DNA from: Mycobacterium sp. OAS707 | GTDB taxonomy: Bacteria; Actinomycetota; Actinomycetes; Mycobacteriales; Mycobacteriaceae | Length of the DNA: 64,000 nucleotides | Direction: 5' to 3' | Assembly: GCF_014873705.1 (NCBI RefSeq) | Contig: NZ_JADBDS010000003.1 | Span: forward strand, 1,116,001-1,180,000 | In this document: piece after piece, positions 33,771-42,833 of the stretch | Layout: every line of letters starts with the position of its first letter | Position numbering within the stretch: the stretch's first letter is position 1 | Made by a program: the position numbers and the translations under genes | Notes under the pieces: generated by a model | Databases searched by the model: none | Told to the model about the DNA's origin: nothing | The model's input: the letters and a program-made list of their open reading frames with translations, nothing else

Positions 33771-36175
33771 CCCTACCCGCGGCGATGCCGCGAGTGCTGG
33801 CGCGGCTGCTGGCCGCCCTCGCGCTGATGACGATCATCGCCGCCCCCGTCGCGCTCCCCCACGCCGCCGCGGGTGAGCCGGGCGCCGTTCCGTTCCTGCA
33901 GGTGCGCATCGACCGCATCACCCCCGACGTGGTGACCACCACCAGCGAGCCGGTCGTCACCGTCAGCGGAACGATCGCCAACGTCGGCGACCGGCCGGTG
34001 CGCGACGTGATGGTCCGCCTCGAACACGCATCGGCTGTCACTTCGTCGGCCGGGCTGCGCACCAACCTCACCGGCAACGTCGACCAATACGAGGCTGTCG
34101 CCGATTTCATCACGCTGGCCCCGGAATTGCTTCGCGGACAAGAAGTTCCGTTCAATCTGTCGTACCCGCTGCGGTCGGCGGAACTGCCGTCGCTGCACAT
34201 CGACCAGCCCGGCGTGTACCCGATCATGGTCAACGTCAACGGCACACCGGATTACGGCGCACCGGCCCGCCTCGACGACGCCCGCTTCCTGCTTCCAGTG
34301 CTCGGGGTGCCGCCCGAACCCGCGGCCGACTCCGCTGTGGACACGCTGACGTCGGTGGTACCACCCGACACCTCCAAACCTGTTCGGCTGACCATGCTGT
34401 GGCCACTTGCCGATCGGCCACGACTGGCGGCAGGCGCACCGGGCGGGACGACACCCGTCCGGTTGATCGACGACGACCTGGCGACCTCGCTCGCGCCCGG
34501 CGGCCGGCTCGACACCCTGTTGTCGGCGATCGACTTCGCGACCAGCCCGCCGGTAGACCCCGGCGGCGAGGTGCGCAACGCGACGTGTCTGGCCGTCGAC
34601 CCCGACCTGCTGGTCACCGTCAACGCGATGACCGGCGGCTACGTCGTCAACGACGCCCCCGACGCGGGCCCCGGCACGCCAACGCATCCGGGCGCCGGCA
34701 AGGACGCCGCGGTCGCATGGCTCAACCGACTCAAGGGTCTGGCGCAGCGGATGTGCGTGGCCCCGACGACCTATTCGCAGGCCGACCTCGATGCGCTGCA
34801 ACGCGTCGGCGACAAGGGGCTGAGCGCGATCGCCACCAAGAGCGCCGCCGACATCGTCGACCAGATCCTCGGGGTGACGTCGACGCGGGGGGCCACGCTC
34901 GTCGGCGACGGTCCGCTGACTGCGCCCACGGTCGAGCTGCTGTCGGTGCAGGGCCCGACGGTAGCGATCGCCGCCGCCAACAGCGCCGCGCAGGACTCGG
35001 CCACGGGCGAGGCTGCGACGGCAGATGTGCGACCGGTCAGGTACACGACGGAAGTGGCGGCCACGCCGTTCGACCCGGCCGTCGGCGCCGCGCTTGCCGG
35101 CGCAGGCACCGAGCCTGCTTCGCCGTCGTATCTCGACCCGTCGCTGGACATTCCGGTCAAACACGACTCGCAGGTGGCGCGGCGCCAGGATGCCATCGGC
35201 TCGCTGCTGTGGCGCGGCCTGCACCCTGACACCGAGCCACGCACCCAGATCCTCTCGCCGCCGCTGGCCTGGAACCTGGCTCCCGAGGACGCGCAGGCGA
35301 TCCTGACCGCGGTGGCATCGACCATCCACGCCGGCTTGGCCGTGGCGCGGCCGCTTCCTGCGGTGATCGCCGAGGCCAACGCGATCCCCGCGCAGGACCT
35401 CACGTCGCCTCCCGAGGAAGCTCTGGGGAATCCGCGCGGCCGGTTCAACGACGGCGTGGTATCCGGTATCGCGGCGACGACAGCGCGGCTCTGGGGGCTG
35501 TCGGGCGTGCTGGCCACCGACGACCGCACCGGCCTGACCGGTGCCCAGTACACCGCGCCGCTGCGCGAGGACATGCTTCGCGCGCTGAGCCAGACGGTGC
35601 CGCCGGACGCCCGTAACGGCCTGGCCCAGCAGCGGCTGACCACCGTCGGACACACCGTGGACGACCTGTTCGGGGCCGTCACCATCGTCAACCCCGGCGG
35701 CTCCTACACGCTGGCCACCGAGCACAGCCCGCTGCCGTTGGCGCTGCGCAACGACCTTCCCGTGCCGATCCGGGTGCGGCTGCAGATCGCCGCGCCGCCG
35801 GGCATGACGGTGACCGACATGGGTGAGATCGTGCTGCCCCCCGGTTATCTGCCGCTCAAAGTGCCGATCGAGGTGCACTTCACGCAGCGGGTGGCCGTCG
35901 ACGTGGCGTTGCACACCGCCGACGGTCTGCCGCTCGGCGAACCGGTACGGCTCTCGGTGCATTCCAACGCCTACGGCAAGGTGCTGTTCTTCATCACGCT
36001 GACCGGCGGTGTGGTGTTGGCGCTGCTCGTCGGTCGACGACTGTGGCACCGCTTCCGCGGCGAACCCGACCCGGCCGATCTGGACCGGCCCGACCCGATA
36101 GACGTCGCGATCGCCTATGCGAAGGACGTCGACGAGTCGCCGCGCGCGATGAGCCGCAGCAGCGAGGACGGATGA
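33752..36175 (+). CDS. DUF6049 exported/membrane protein (Rv3909 homolog)
   Basis: Up to 807 residues. A signal segment (LARLLAALALMTIIAAPVALPHAAAG) leads to a large extracytoplasmic region with an Ig-like N-terminal part (VSGTIANVGDRPVRDVMVRLEHA), a long central region, and a membrane helix near the C-terminus (VLFFITLTGGVVLALLVGRRLW, about 745-767) with a short acidic cytoplasmic tail. Function is unknown, but the gene is always between mutT4 and murJ, implying an envelope role. The start is GTG 33752; GTG 33767, which overlaps the mutT4 TGA as GTGA, is an equally good alternative. ATGA couples it to murJ. Confidence 0.88.
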   Translation: MRTRAVTLPAAMPRVLARLLAALALMTIIAAPVALPHAAAGEPGAVPFLQVRIDRITPDVVTTTSEPVVTVSGTIANVGDRPVRDVMVRLEHASAVTSSAGLRTNLTGNVDQYEAVADFITLAPELLRGQEVPFNLSYPLRSAELPSLHIDQPGVYPIMVNVNGTPDYGAPARLDDARFLLPVLGVPPEPAADSAVDTLTSVVPPDTSKPVRLTMLWPLADRPRLAAGAPGGTTPVRLIDDDLATSLAPGGRLDTLLSAIDFATSPPVDPGGEVRNATCLAVDPDLLVTVNAMTGGYVVNDAPDAGPGTPTHPGAGKDAAVAWLNRLKGLAQRMCVAPTTYSQADLDALQRVGDKGLSAIATKSAADIVDQILGVTSTRGATLVGDGPLTAPTVELLSVQGPTVAIAAANSAAQDSATGEAATADVRPVRYTTEVAATPFDPAVGAALAGAGTEPASPSYLDPSLDIPVKHDSQVARRQDAIGSLLWRGLHPDTEPRTQILSPPLAWNLAPEDAQAILTAVASTIHAGLAVARPLPAVIAEANAIPAQDLTSPPEEALGNPRGRFNDGVVSGIAATTARLWGLSGVLATDDRTGLTGAQYTAPLREDMLRALSQTVPPDARNGLAQQRLTTVGHTVDDLFGAVTIVNPGGSYTLATEHSPLPLALRNDLPVPIRVRLQIAAPPGMTVTDMGEIVLPPGYLPLKVPIEVHFTQRVAVDVALHTADGLPLGEPVRLSVHSNAYGKVLFFITLTGGVVLALLVGRRLWHRFRGEPDPADLDRPDPIDVAIAYAKDVDESPRAMSRSSEDG

Positions 36176-39100
36176 CCGCCGCCGGCGGCCCACCGCCGCA
36201 GCCGCCGCCCGTCAACCGCGTGCCGCCGCGCCGCTACCCACCGCGGACTCCGACCTACCCGCCCGCCAGCAGGACACCGCCGCCGCGGCTGCCCCGCGGC
36301 CCGGCTCCGCGACGGCGGGCCGGCCGCCCTGAACTCTCCGACGCCGCGGTGGTGTCGCGGTCGTGGGGCATGGCATTCGCGACGCTGATCAGCCGGATCA
36401 CCGGCTTCACCCGCATCGTGCTGTTGGCCGCGATCCTCGGCGCCGCGCTGTCATCGGCGTTCTCGGTGGCCAACCAGCTGCCGAACCTGATCGCCGCGCT
36501 GGTCCTCGAGGCGACGTTCACCGCGATCTTCGTCCCGGTGCTGGCGCGCGCCGAGCGCGACGACCCCGACGGCGGCACCGCGTTCGTCCGTCGGCTCGTC
36601 ACGCTGGCCACCGCGCTGCTCGTCGTGGTCACCCTGCTGTCGGTGGCCGCCGCTCCCCTGCTCGTTCGGCTGATGCTCGGGAGCGACCCTCAGGTCAACC
36701 GTGCGCTCACCACAGCTTTCGCGTATCTGCTGTTGCCGCAGGTGTTGTTCTACGGCCTGTCGTCGGTGTTCATGGCGATCCTCAACACCCGCAACGTGTT
36801 TGGGCCACCCGCGTGGGCGCCCGTAGTCAACAACATCGTTGCCATCGCTACGTTGGTCTTGTATCTCATTGTGCCGGGCGAACTTTCGATCGATCCGGTG
36901 GAAATGGGCAACGCCAAGCTGCTCGTGCTCGGCATCGGAACGACGCTCGGCGTCTTCGCGCAGACGGCTGTGCTGCTGGTCGCTATTCGGAAGGAGCGCA
37001 TCAGCCTTCGTCCGCTGTGGGGCATTGACGACAGGCTCAAGAAGTTCGGCGCGATGGCCGCGGCCATGGTGCTGTACGTGTTGATCAGCCAGATCGGTTT
37101 GATCGTCGGCAACCGGATCGCCAGCGGCGCAGCGGCTTCCGGCCCCGCGATCTACAACTACACCTGGCTGGTGCTGATGCTGCCGTTCGGCATGATCGGC
37201 GTGACGGTGTTGACCGTGGTGATGCCGCGGCTCAGCCGCAACGCCGCCGCCGACGATGTCCCCGCGGTCCTCGCCGACCTGTCGCTGGCCACCCGGCTGA
37301 CGATGGTGACACTGATCCCGATCGTCGCGATGATGACCGTCGGCGGGCCGGCGATCGGTAGCGCGCTGTTCGCCTACGGCAATTTCGGGGAAACCGACGC
37401 GGGCTATCTCGGCATGGCCATCACCTTGTCGGCATTCACGTTGATTCCGTATGCCCTTGTGCTGCTTGTACTTCGGGTGTTCTATGCCCGCGAGCAGCCG
37501 TGGACCCCGATCCTGCTGATCGTCGTGATCACGATCGTCAAGGTCGCCGCGTCGCTGGCGGCGCCGTATCTGACCGATGATCCGGAACTGGTTGCCGGTT
37601 ACCTCGGGCTGGCCAACGGTCTTGGGTTCCTGGCCGGCGCGACCGTCGGCTACTTCCTGCTGCGCACCAACCTGAACCCACCCGACGGGCGGCTGATCAG
37701 CCTGCCGGTGGTGCGCACCATCCTCGTCACGATCGCGGCATCGCTGATCGCCGGGCTCGTCGCGAACGTCGTCGATCAGCTCTTCGGGCTGGAAGCACTG
37801 ACCCGCAATTGGGGCGGCGCAGGTTCACTGCTGCGACTGCTGGTGCTCGGGTTGATCATGGTGCCGATCATCGGCGGGGTGCTGGTGGCCGCCCGGGTGC
37901 CCGACGCGCAGGCCGCTGTGGCCGCCATCCGACGTCGTCTCGGCAGGGGCAAACGGGTAGCCGTACCGCCGTCGGCCCCCTCCGACCGGCCACGCCCGGG
38001 TGGCCCCCTCACGTACGCTGATCAGAGGAATTCGCTCGCGACACGCCCTCGTCAATTCCCGGCGGCGGCCCGGCGCGGGCCTCCGGCCAGCGTTGCCGGT
38101 GACTGGATGCGGAAGGGACCAGCGGTGACCGACGACCAAGCGACCGGCGCCGCCCCCGCCCCCGACGGCACCGCCACGACCAAGCTGCCTCGGCCAATGG
38201 CTGATGACTTCGCACCCGACGTTCCCGCCGAGCCCGTCGACCCCGCCAACGGCACGTCGCCGATGCCGGTGTCCGGCCGCCCGCCTGCCGACTACGGCGG
38301 CGACCCCACGCGGGAACCGGTGGGCCTGGCGCCGCCGCGTGAGCCCGCGATCGAGTCGGCCACCGCCGACGAGGATGTTCACCTGATTCCCGGGGCCAGC
38401 ATCGGCGGCGGCCGATACCGGCTGCTGGTCTTCCACGGCGGCCCGCCGAACCTGCAGTTCTGGCAGGCGCTCGACACCGCGCTCGACCGGCAGGTCGCGC
38501 TGACGTTCGTCGACCCGGATGCTGCGCTGCCCGACGAACAGGTGCAGGAGATCCTGGCCCGCACGCTCAAGTTGAGCCGCCTCGACATGCCCGGCGTCGC
38601 CAGGGTGCTCGACGTCGCCAGCACGGGCTCCGGCGGGCTGGTGGTTTCGGAGTGGATCCGCGGTGGCTCGCTGGCCGAAGTGGCCGAGACGTCTCCGTCG
38701 CCGATCGGCGGGGCGCGCGCCATCCAATCGCTGGCAGCGGCGGCAGAGGCCGCCCACCGCTCCGGCGTCGCGTTGTCGATCGATCATCCCAGCCGCGTGC
38801 GGGTCAGCATCGAGGGCGACGTCGCACTGGCGTTCCCGGCGACCATGCCCGACGCCACGCCAGAAGACGACATCCGGGGTATCGGCGCCGCGTTGTATGC
38901 GCTGCTGATCAACCGCTGGCCGCTCGCCGAGTCGGGGGTGCGCAGCGGTATGGCCGCCGCCGAGCTGGATCCCGCGGGCCAGCCGGTCGAACCGCGAGCC
39001 GTCGATCGCGACATCCCGTTCCAGATCTCGGCTGCCGCAGCGCGCGCGGTGCAGGAGGGCGGCGGCATCCGCAGCGCCCCGACGCTGCTGAACCTGCTGC

Positions 39101-39849
39101 AGCAGGCCACCGCCGTCGCCGACCGCACCGAGTTGATCGAGCCGGTCGACCAGCCCCCTGTGCCGCCGCCGTCGCGGTTCCGCGATGGGCCCGCAGGCGA
39201 TCCGGAGTCCGCGACCCGACGCCGCAAGGGGCTGATGGTCGGGCTCGGCGTCGGCGCGGTGATCATCGTCATCGCGCTGATCGTGCTGGCCTCTGTTCTG
39301 AAAGGGATCTTCGGAGACGTCGGCGGTGGTCTCGGCGGCGACCAGTTGGGCCTGAACGCTCCGACGACGTCAGCACAGGGCGGCGACAATTCGGCAGGCA
39401 AGGTCGTGAAACCCGTTCGCGTAACGGTGTTTTCACCCGAGGGGGAAGCCGACGCACCCGACGAGGCCGGCAAGGCCATCGACGGCAATCCCGCGACCGT
39501 GTGGCCCATCGACACCTACTCGGATCCGGTTCCGTTCCCGAATTTCAAGAACGGCGTCGGGCTGATGCTGCAGTTGCCGCAACCGACGAAGCTCGCCGAG
39601 GTCACCATCGACCTGAACAGCACCGGCACCGCGGTGCAGATCCGTGCGGCGCAGACGCCGACACCCGCGACGCTGGACGACACCACCGTGCTGGTGCCCG
39701 CCACCACGCTGAAGGCCGGTTCGAACACCATCAAGGTCGACAACCCGACGCCCACGTCGAACGTGCTGGTGTGGGTGTCGACGCTGGGCCAGGTCGACGG
39801 CAAGAGCCGCTCGGACATCGCAGAGGTCACGCTGAAGGCCGCCTCGTAA
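36172..39849 (+). CDS. murJ: Lipid II flippase MurJ (MviN) with C-terminal pseudokinase and extracellular domain
   Basis: 1225 residues. A Pro-rich cytoplasmic N-terminus (1-45) precedes the 14-helix MVF flippase (about 55-570) that moves lipid II across the membrane. A cytoplasmic linker and a pseudokinase domain follow (about 735-980; IPGASIGGGRYRLLVFHGG with no catalytic HRD/DFG motifs), then a membrane helix (GLMVGLGVGAVIIVIALIVL, about 1020-1040) and an extracellular beta domain (about 1082-1225; VFSPEGEADAPDEAGKAIDG). In Mtb the phosphorylated pseudokinase domain recruits FhaA. The ATG overlaps the upstream stop (ATGA). Confidence 0.95.
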   Translation: MTAAGGPPPQPPPVNRVPPRRYPPRTPTYPPASRTPPPRLPRGPAPRRRAGRPELSDAAVVSRSWGMAFATLISRITGFTRIVLLAAILGAALSSAFSVANQLPNLIAALVLEATFTAIFVPVLARAERDDPDGGTAFVRRLVTLATALLVVVTLLSVAAAPLLVRLMLGSDPQVNRALTTAFAYLLLPQVLFYGLSSVFMAILNTRNVFGPPAWAPVVNNIVAIATLVLYLIVPGELSIDPVEMGNAKLLVLGIGTTLGVFAQTAVLLVAIRKERISLRPLWGIDDRLKKFGAMAAAMVLYVLISQIGLIVGNRIASGAAASGPAIYNYTWLVLMLPFGMIGVTVLTVVMPRLSRNAAADDVPAVLADLSLATRLTMVTLIPIVAMMTVGGPAIGSALFAYGNFGETDAGYLGMAITLSAFTLIPYALVLLVLRVFYAREQPWTPILLIVVITIVKVAASLAAPYLTDDPELVAGYLGLANGLGFLAGATVGYFLLRTNLNPPDGRLISLPVVRTILVTIAASLIAGLVANVVDQLFGLEALTRNWGGAGSLLRLLVLGLIMVPIIGGVLVAARVPDAQAAVAAIRRRLGRGKRVAVPPSAPSDRPRPGGPLTYADQRNSLATRPRQFPAAARRGPPASVAGDWMRKGPAVTDDQATGAAPAPDGTATTKLPRPMADDFAPDVPAEPVDPANGTSPMPVSGRPPADYGGDPTREPVGLAPPREPAIESATADEDVHLIPGASIGGGRYRLLVFHGGPPNLQFWQALDTALDRQVALTFVDPDAALPDEQVQEILARTLKLSRLDMPGVARVLDVASTGSGGLVVSEWIRGGSLAEVAETSPSPIGGARAIQSLAAAAEAAHRSGVALSIDHPSRVRVSIEGDVALAFPATMPDATPEDDIRGIGAALYALLINRWPLAESGVRSGMAAAELDPAGQPVEPRAVDRDIPFQISAAAARAVQEGGGIRSAPTLLNLLQQATAVADRTELIEPVDQPPVPPPSRFRDGPAGDPESATRRRKGLMVGLGVGAVIIVIALIVLASVLKGIFGDVGGGLGGDQLGLNAPTTSAQGGDNSAGKVVKPVRVTVFSPEGEADAPDEAGKAIDGNPATVWPIDTYSDPVPFPNFKNGVGLMLQLPQPTKLAEVTIDLNSTGTAVQIRAAQTPTPATLDDTTVLVPATTLKAGSNTIKVDNPTPTSNVLVWVSTLGQVDGKSRSDIAEVTLKAAS

Positions 39850-39919
39850 AACGAGCGGCTATCCCCAGCGGCGCAAACTTGTGTAAAGAGCTGCCTGGGA
39901 ATCCGCTTAGTGTTCGCTT

Positions 39920-40510
39920 GTGGGGAGCTTCGAGACAGTCGGCCGGTCGGATGCCGAGTTGCTGGCCGCTCACGTCGCCGGTGACCGGTACGCCTTCGAG
40001 GAGCTGTTCTACCGACACCAACGCCAGCTGTACCGGCTGGCGCAGATGTCCAGCCGCAGCCCCGAAGACGCCGCGGACGCCCTGCAGGACGCGATGCTCA
40101 AGGCGCATCGCAATGCGCCCGCCTTCCGCCATGACTCAGCGGTCAGCAGTTGGCTCTACCGCATCGTCGTCAACGCCTGCCTGGACCGGTTGCGCCGGCA
40201 CATGCACAATCCCACCACCGCCCTTGACGACGACGCCTGTCACATCGGCGATCCGATGCCGCACGTCGACACCGCGATCGTCGTCGAGCGTGCCCTGATG
40301 CGGCTGCCGCTCGAACAACGCGCCGCGGTCGTCGCGGTCGACATGCAGGGCTACTCGGTGGCCGAGACCGCGAGGATGCTGGGCATCGCCGAGGGCACCG
40401 TGAAGAGCCGGTGCTCGCGGGCCAGGGCAAAGCTGGCCGAAGCGCTCGAACACTTCAACGCCGGCGCCGCGACACACAGCGGGAACCGTGATGTCGGGGG
40501 CAGCGTCTAA
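39920..40510 (+). CDS. sigM: ECF sigma factor SigM
   Basis: 196 residues. Region 2 (about 20-90; YAFEELFYRHQRQLYRLAQMSSRSPEDAADALQDAMLKAH, split for length here) recognises -10 DNA, and region 4 (about 115-175; LPLEQRAAVVAVDMQGYSVAETARMLGIAEGTVKSR) recognises -35. GTG start at 39920. The next gene begins 6 bp after the stop and encodes its anti-sigma factor, the arrangement of Mtb Rv3911-Rv3912. It should be silent until the membrane partner is released. Confidence 0.93.
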   Translation: MGSFETVGRSDAELLAAHVAGDRYAFEELFYRHQRQLYRLAQMSSRSPEDAADALQDAMLKAHRNAPAFRHDSAVSSWLYRIVVNACLDRLRRHMHNPTTALDDDACHIGDPMPHVDTAIVVERALMRLPLEQRAAVVAVDMQGYSVAETARMLGIAEGTVKSRCSRARAKLAEALEHFNAGAATHSGNRDVGGSV

Positions 40511-40516
40511 CCGTCC

Positions 40517-41290
40517 GTGGTGGAGACTGGCTTGCGTCAGGGCATGGCACAACCGGCGGGGGCGGCGATGGACGACGGCGCGGGGCGCGAACCCGAGGCG
40601 ATCACGCCCGAGCTGCTCGCCGACCTGCAGGCCGGCCTGCTCGACGACGCCACGGCCGCGGAGCTACGCCAGCGTGTCCGCACTGATCCCGACGCCGCAG
40701 CCACGCTCGCGGCGCTCGACCGGGTCCGCCGCGACCTCGCCGATCTCGGCGCCGACGCGTCCTCTGCGCCCGAGGTCCCCGCCGAAGTGAGCGCCCGCAT
40801 CGGCGCCGCCCTGAGAGAGCAACGCCACGCCCCTGCACATTCGGCTCGGCACACGCCGCGGTGGCAGCTCGCTGCGCTCGTCACGGGCGTCTGCGCAGCG
40901 GTCGTCGGCGCCGTCGTCGGCGGCCTGATGCTGACGCGCGACCCAGCGCCGAGATGGTCGATGGGACCGACCGCCGAGAGCATCACGGTCACGCGACAGG
41001 CCACCGAGCTGCCGCTGTCGAACCCGCAGATCGTCGGGCTGCTGTCGCAGCGCCCGGACTACGGCCCCCTGGCCGACCCCGCGCAGCGGGCCTCCTGCCT
41101 GTCCGCGCTCGGCTACTCGGGTGCGACCGCGGTGCTCGGCGCTCGGCCAGTCGACATGAACGGTCGGGCCGCGGTGCTGATCGTGTTGCCCGCAGACACC
41201 CCGCGAACAGTTCTCGCACTGGTCGTCGAGGCGGACTGCAATGCGGGTCACAGCGGGCTGCTCGCCAATACGTTGGTCGCTCGTCCGTAA
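40517..41290 (+). CDS. rsmA: Membrane anti-sigma factor for SigM (RsmA, Rv3912 homolog)
   Basis: Up to 257 residues. The cytoplasmic N-terminus (about 25-100) has the ELLADLQAGLLDDATAAELRQRV helix that resembles anti-sigma domains. One membrane helix (WQLAALVTGVCAAVVGAVVGGLML, about 115-138) and an extracytoplasmic domain follow. It lacks the HxxxCxxC zinc motif, like Mtb RsmA. GTG 40517 is given; ATG 40544 or ATG 40568 are possible starts and the latter removes residues unlike the family. It is not the 16S rRNA enzyme also called RsmA. Confidence 0.85.
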   Translation: MVETGLRQGMAQPAGAAMDDGAGREPEAITPELLADLQAGLLDDATAAELRQRVRTDPDAAATLAALDRVRRDLADLGADASSAPEVPAEVSARIGAALREQRHAPAHSARHTPRWQLAALVTGVCAAVVGAVVGGLMLTRDPAPRWSMGPTAESITVTRQATELPLSNPQIVGLLSQRPDYGPLADPAQRASCLSALGYSGATAVLGARPVDMNGRAAVLIVLPADTPRTVLALVVEADCNAGHSGLLANTLVARP

Positions 41291-41308
41291 TCTGTCCTGC
41301 AGGCCACC

Positions 41309-41335
41309 GGGAACACCGGGGCATACCCTGGTGTT
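41309..41335 (+). promoter_or_regulatory. SigH-type promoter before trxB
   Basis: GGGAAC at 41309-41314, 18 bases, then GTT at 41333-41335 matches the mycobacterial SigH pattern (GGAAC, spacer, GTT). Mtb trxB2-trxC is a known SigH target under oxidative and heat stress. A SigA-like TACCCT overlaps at 41324-41329. Confidence 0.55.
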
Positions 41336-41372
41336 TGTATCCGTGCCGACGTGATACGGCAGAAAGGTTCGC

Positions 41373-42353
41373 ATGACCTCCTCATCCACCGTTCATGACG
41401 TCATCATCATCGGCTCAGGCCCGGCCGGTTACACCGCCGCGGTGTACGCGGCCCGCGCACAGCTGAAGCCGTTGGTATTCGAGGGCACCCAATTCGGCGG
41501 CGCGCTGATGACCACCACCGAGGTCGAGAACTACCCCGGTTTCCGTGAGGGCATCACCGGCCCGGAGTTGATGGACGAGATGCGCGAGCAGGCGCTGCGC
41601 TTCGGCGCGGACCTGCGGATGGAGGACGTCGACGCCGTCTCACTCGAGGGGCCGGTCAAGTCGGTGACCGTCGGCGACGACACCTACCAGGCGCGTGCCG
41701 TCATCCTCGCGATGGGCGCACAGGCCCGGCACCTCGGTGTGCCCGGCGAGGAGGCGCTGATCGGCATGGGCGTTTCCACCTGTGCGACGTGTGACGGCTT
41801 CTTCTTCCGCGACCAAGACATCGCCGTGGTCGGCGGCGGCGACTCCGCGATGGAGGAAGCGACCTTCCTCACCCGGTTCGCCCGCAGCGTCACGCTCATC
41901 CACCGCCGCGAGGAGTTCCGCGCCTCCAAGATCATGCTCGAGCGCGCCCGTGAGAACGAGAAGATCAGGTTCCTCACCAACACCCAGGTGACGTCGATCG
42001 AGGGCGATCCGAAGGTCACCGGTGTGCGGTTGCGCAACGCGGTCACCGGTGAAGAATCCGAACTCGCTGTGACCGGTGTGTTCGTCGCGATCGGCCATGA
42101 CCCGCGGTCGGAGTTGGTGCGCGGCCAGGTCGATCTCGACGCCGAAGGCTATGTGCTGACCAAGGGCCGGACCACGAGCACGTCGGTGGACGGCGTTTTC
42201 GCCGCGGGTGACCTCGTCGACCACACCTACCGCCAAGCCATCACCGCGGCGGGGACCGGCTGTTCGGCGTCCATCGACGCCGAGCGCTGGTTGGCTGAAA
42301 ACGCTTCCGCCACAACGGATGACAACACCGATCTGATTGGAGCCCAACGATGA
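41373..42353 (+). CDS. trxB: Thioredoxin reductase
   Basis: 326 residues. Reduces thioredoxin with NADPH through FAD. The FAD motif GSGPAGYTAA is at 13-22, the redox centre CATC at 137-140, the NADPH motif VVGGGDSAMEEATFL follows it, and the C-terminal FAD motif is VFAAGDLVDHTYRQA. It overlaps the thioredoxin gene by four bases (ATGA), so both proteins are made from one message. Mtb calls this gene trxB2. Confidence 0.97.
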   Translation: MTSSSTVHDVIIIGSGPAGYTAAVYAARAQLKPLVFEGTQFGGALMTTTEVENYPGFREGITGPELMDEMREQALRFGADLRMEDVDAVSLEGPVKSVTVGDDTYQARAVILAMGAQARHLGVPGEEALIGMGVSTCATCDGFFFRDQDIAVVGGGDSAMEEATFLTRFARSVTLIHRREEFRASKIMLERARENEKIRFLTNTQVTSIEGDPKVTGVRLRNAVTGEESELAVTGVFVAIGHDPRSELVRGQVDLDAEGYVLTKGRTTSTSVDGVFAAGDLVDHTYRQAITAAGTGCSASIDAERWLAENASATTDDNTDLIGAQR

Positions 42354-42685
42354 CCGAGAAGACTTCCGCGACCGTCGCCGTAACTGACGACTCGTTCTCC
42401 GACGACGTGCTGTCCAGCAGCACGCCGGTGCTGGTCGACTTCTGGGCCACCTGGTGCGGGCCGTGCAAGATGGTCGCCCCCGTGCTCGAGGAGATCGCCA
42501 ACGACAAGGCCGGCTCGCTGAAGGTGGCCAAGCTCGACGTCGACGCCAACCCCGCGACCGCACGCGACTTTCAGGTCGTCTCGATCCCGACGATGATCCT
42601 GTTCAAGGGCGGCGCCCCGGTGAAGCGGATCGTCGGCGCGAAAGGCAAGGCCGCGCTGCTGCGCGAGCTCGCTGACGTGGTCTAA
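42350..42685 (+). CDS. trxC: Thioredoxin
   Basis: 111 residues with the single thioredoxin fold, active site WCGPC (35-39) and the cis-Pro motif IPTMILFKGG. It reduces protein disulfides in the cytoplasm and is recycled by TrxB, encoded just upstream with a four-base overlap. Ordered as Mtb Rv3914. A weak GCGGG/CCCGC hairpin follows within 40 bp. Confidence 0.97.
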   Translation: MTEKTSATVAVTDDSFSDDVLSSSTPVLVDFWATWCGPCKMVAPVLEEIANDKAGSLKVAKLDVDANPATARDFQVVSIPTMILFKGGAPVKRIVGAKGKAALLRELADVV

Positions 42686-42833
42686 CGCCGCGATTAGCGG
42701 GCCTGACACCCGCCTGGGGTTTTCTCGAAAATGGGAACCGTCTGCGACAATGCTGCCTAGCCTGTCTTTGCTTCGTCAGCGTTTTTCGGGCTGACATATG
42801 CCGGCCCGCAGGGCAGCCGGGGAAGGGTCGAGT

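Noticed and set aside
33773..36193. 806-codon minus-strand frame opposite the Rv3909-like gene
   Set aside because: The product is Arg/Gly/His-rich with no recognisable domain, a typical shadow frame.
39897..39902. GGGAAT as a SigM autoregulatory -35
   Set aside because: A matching -10 would fall on the start codon at 39920, so it cannot drive sigM from there.
42733..42738. GGGAAC ahead of cwlM as an ECF promoter
   Set aside because: No GTT or CGTC element lies at the right distance; probably chance.
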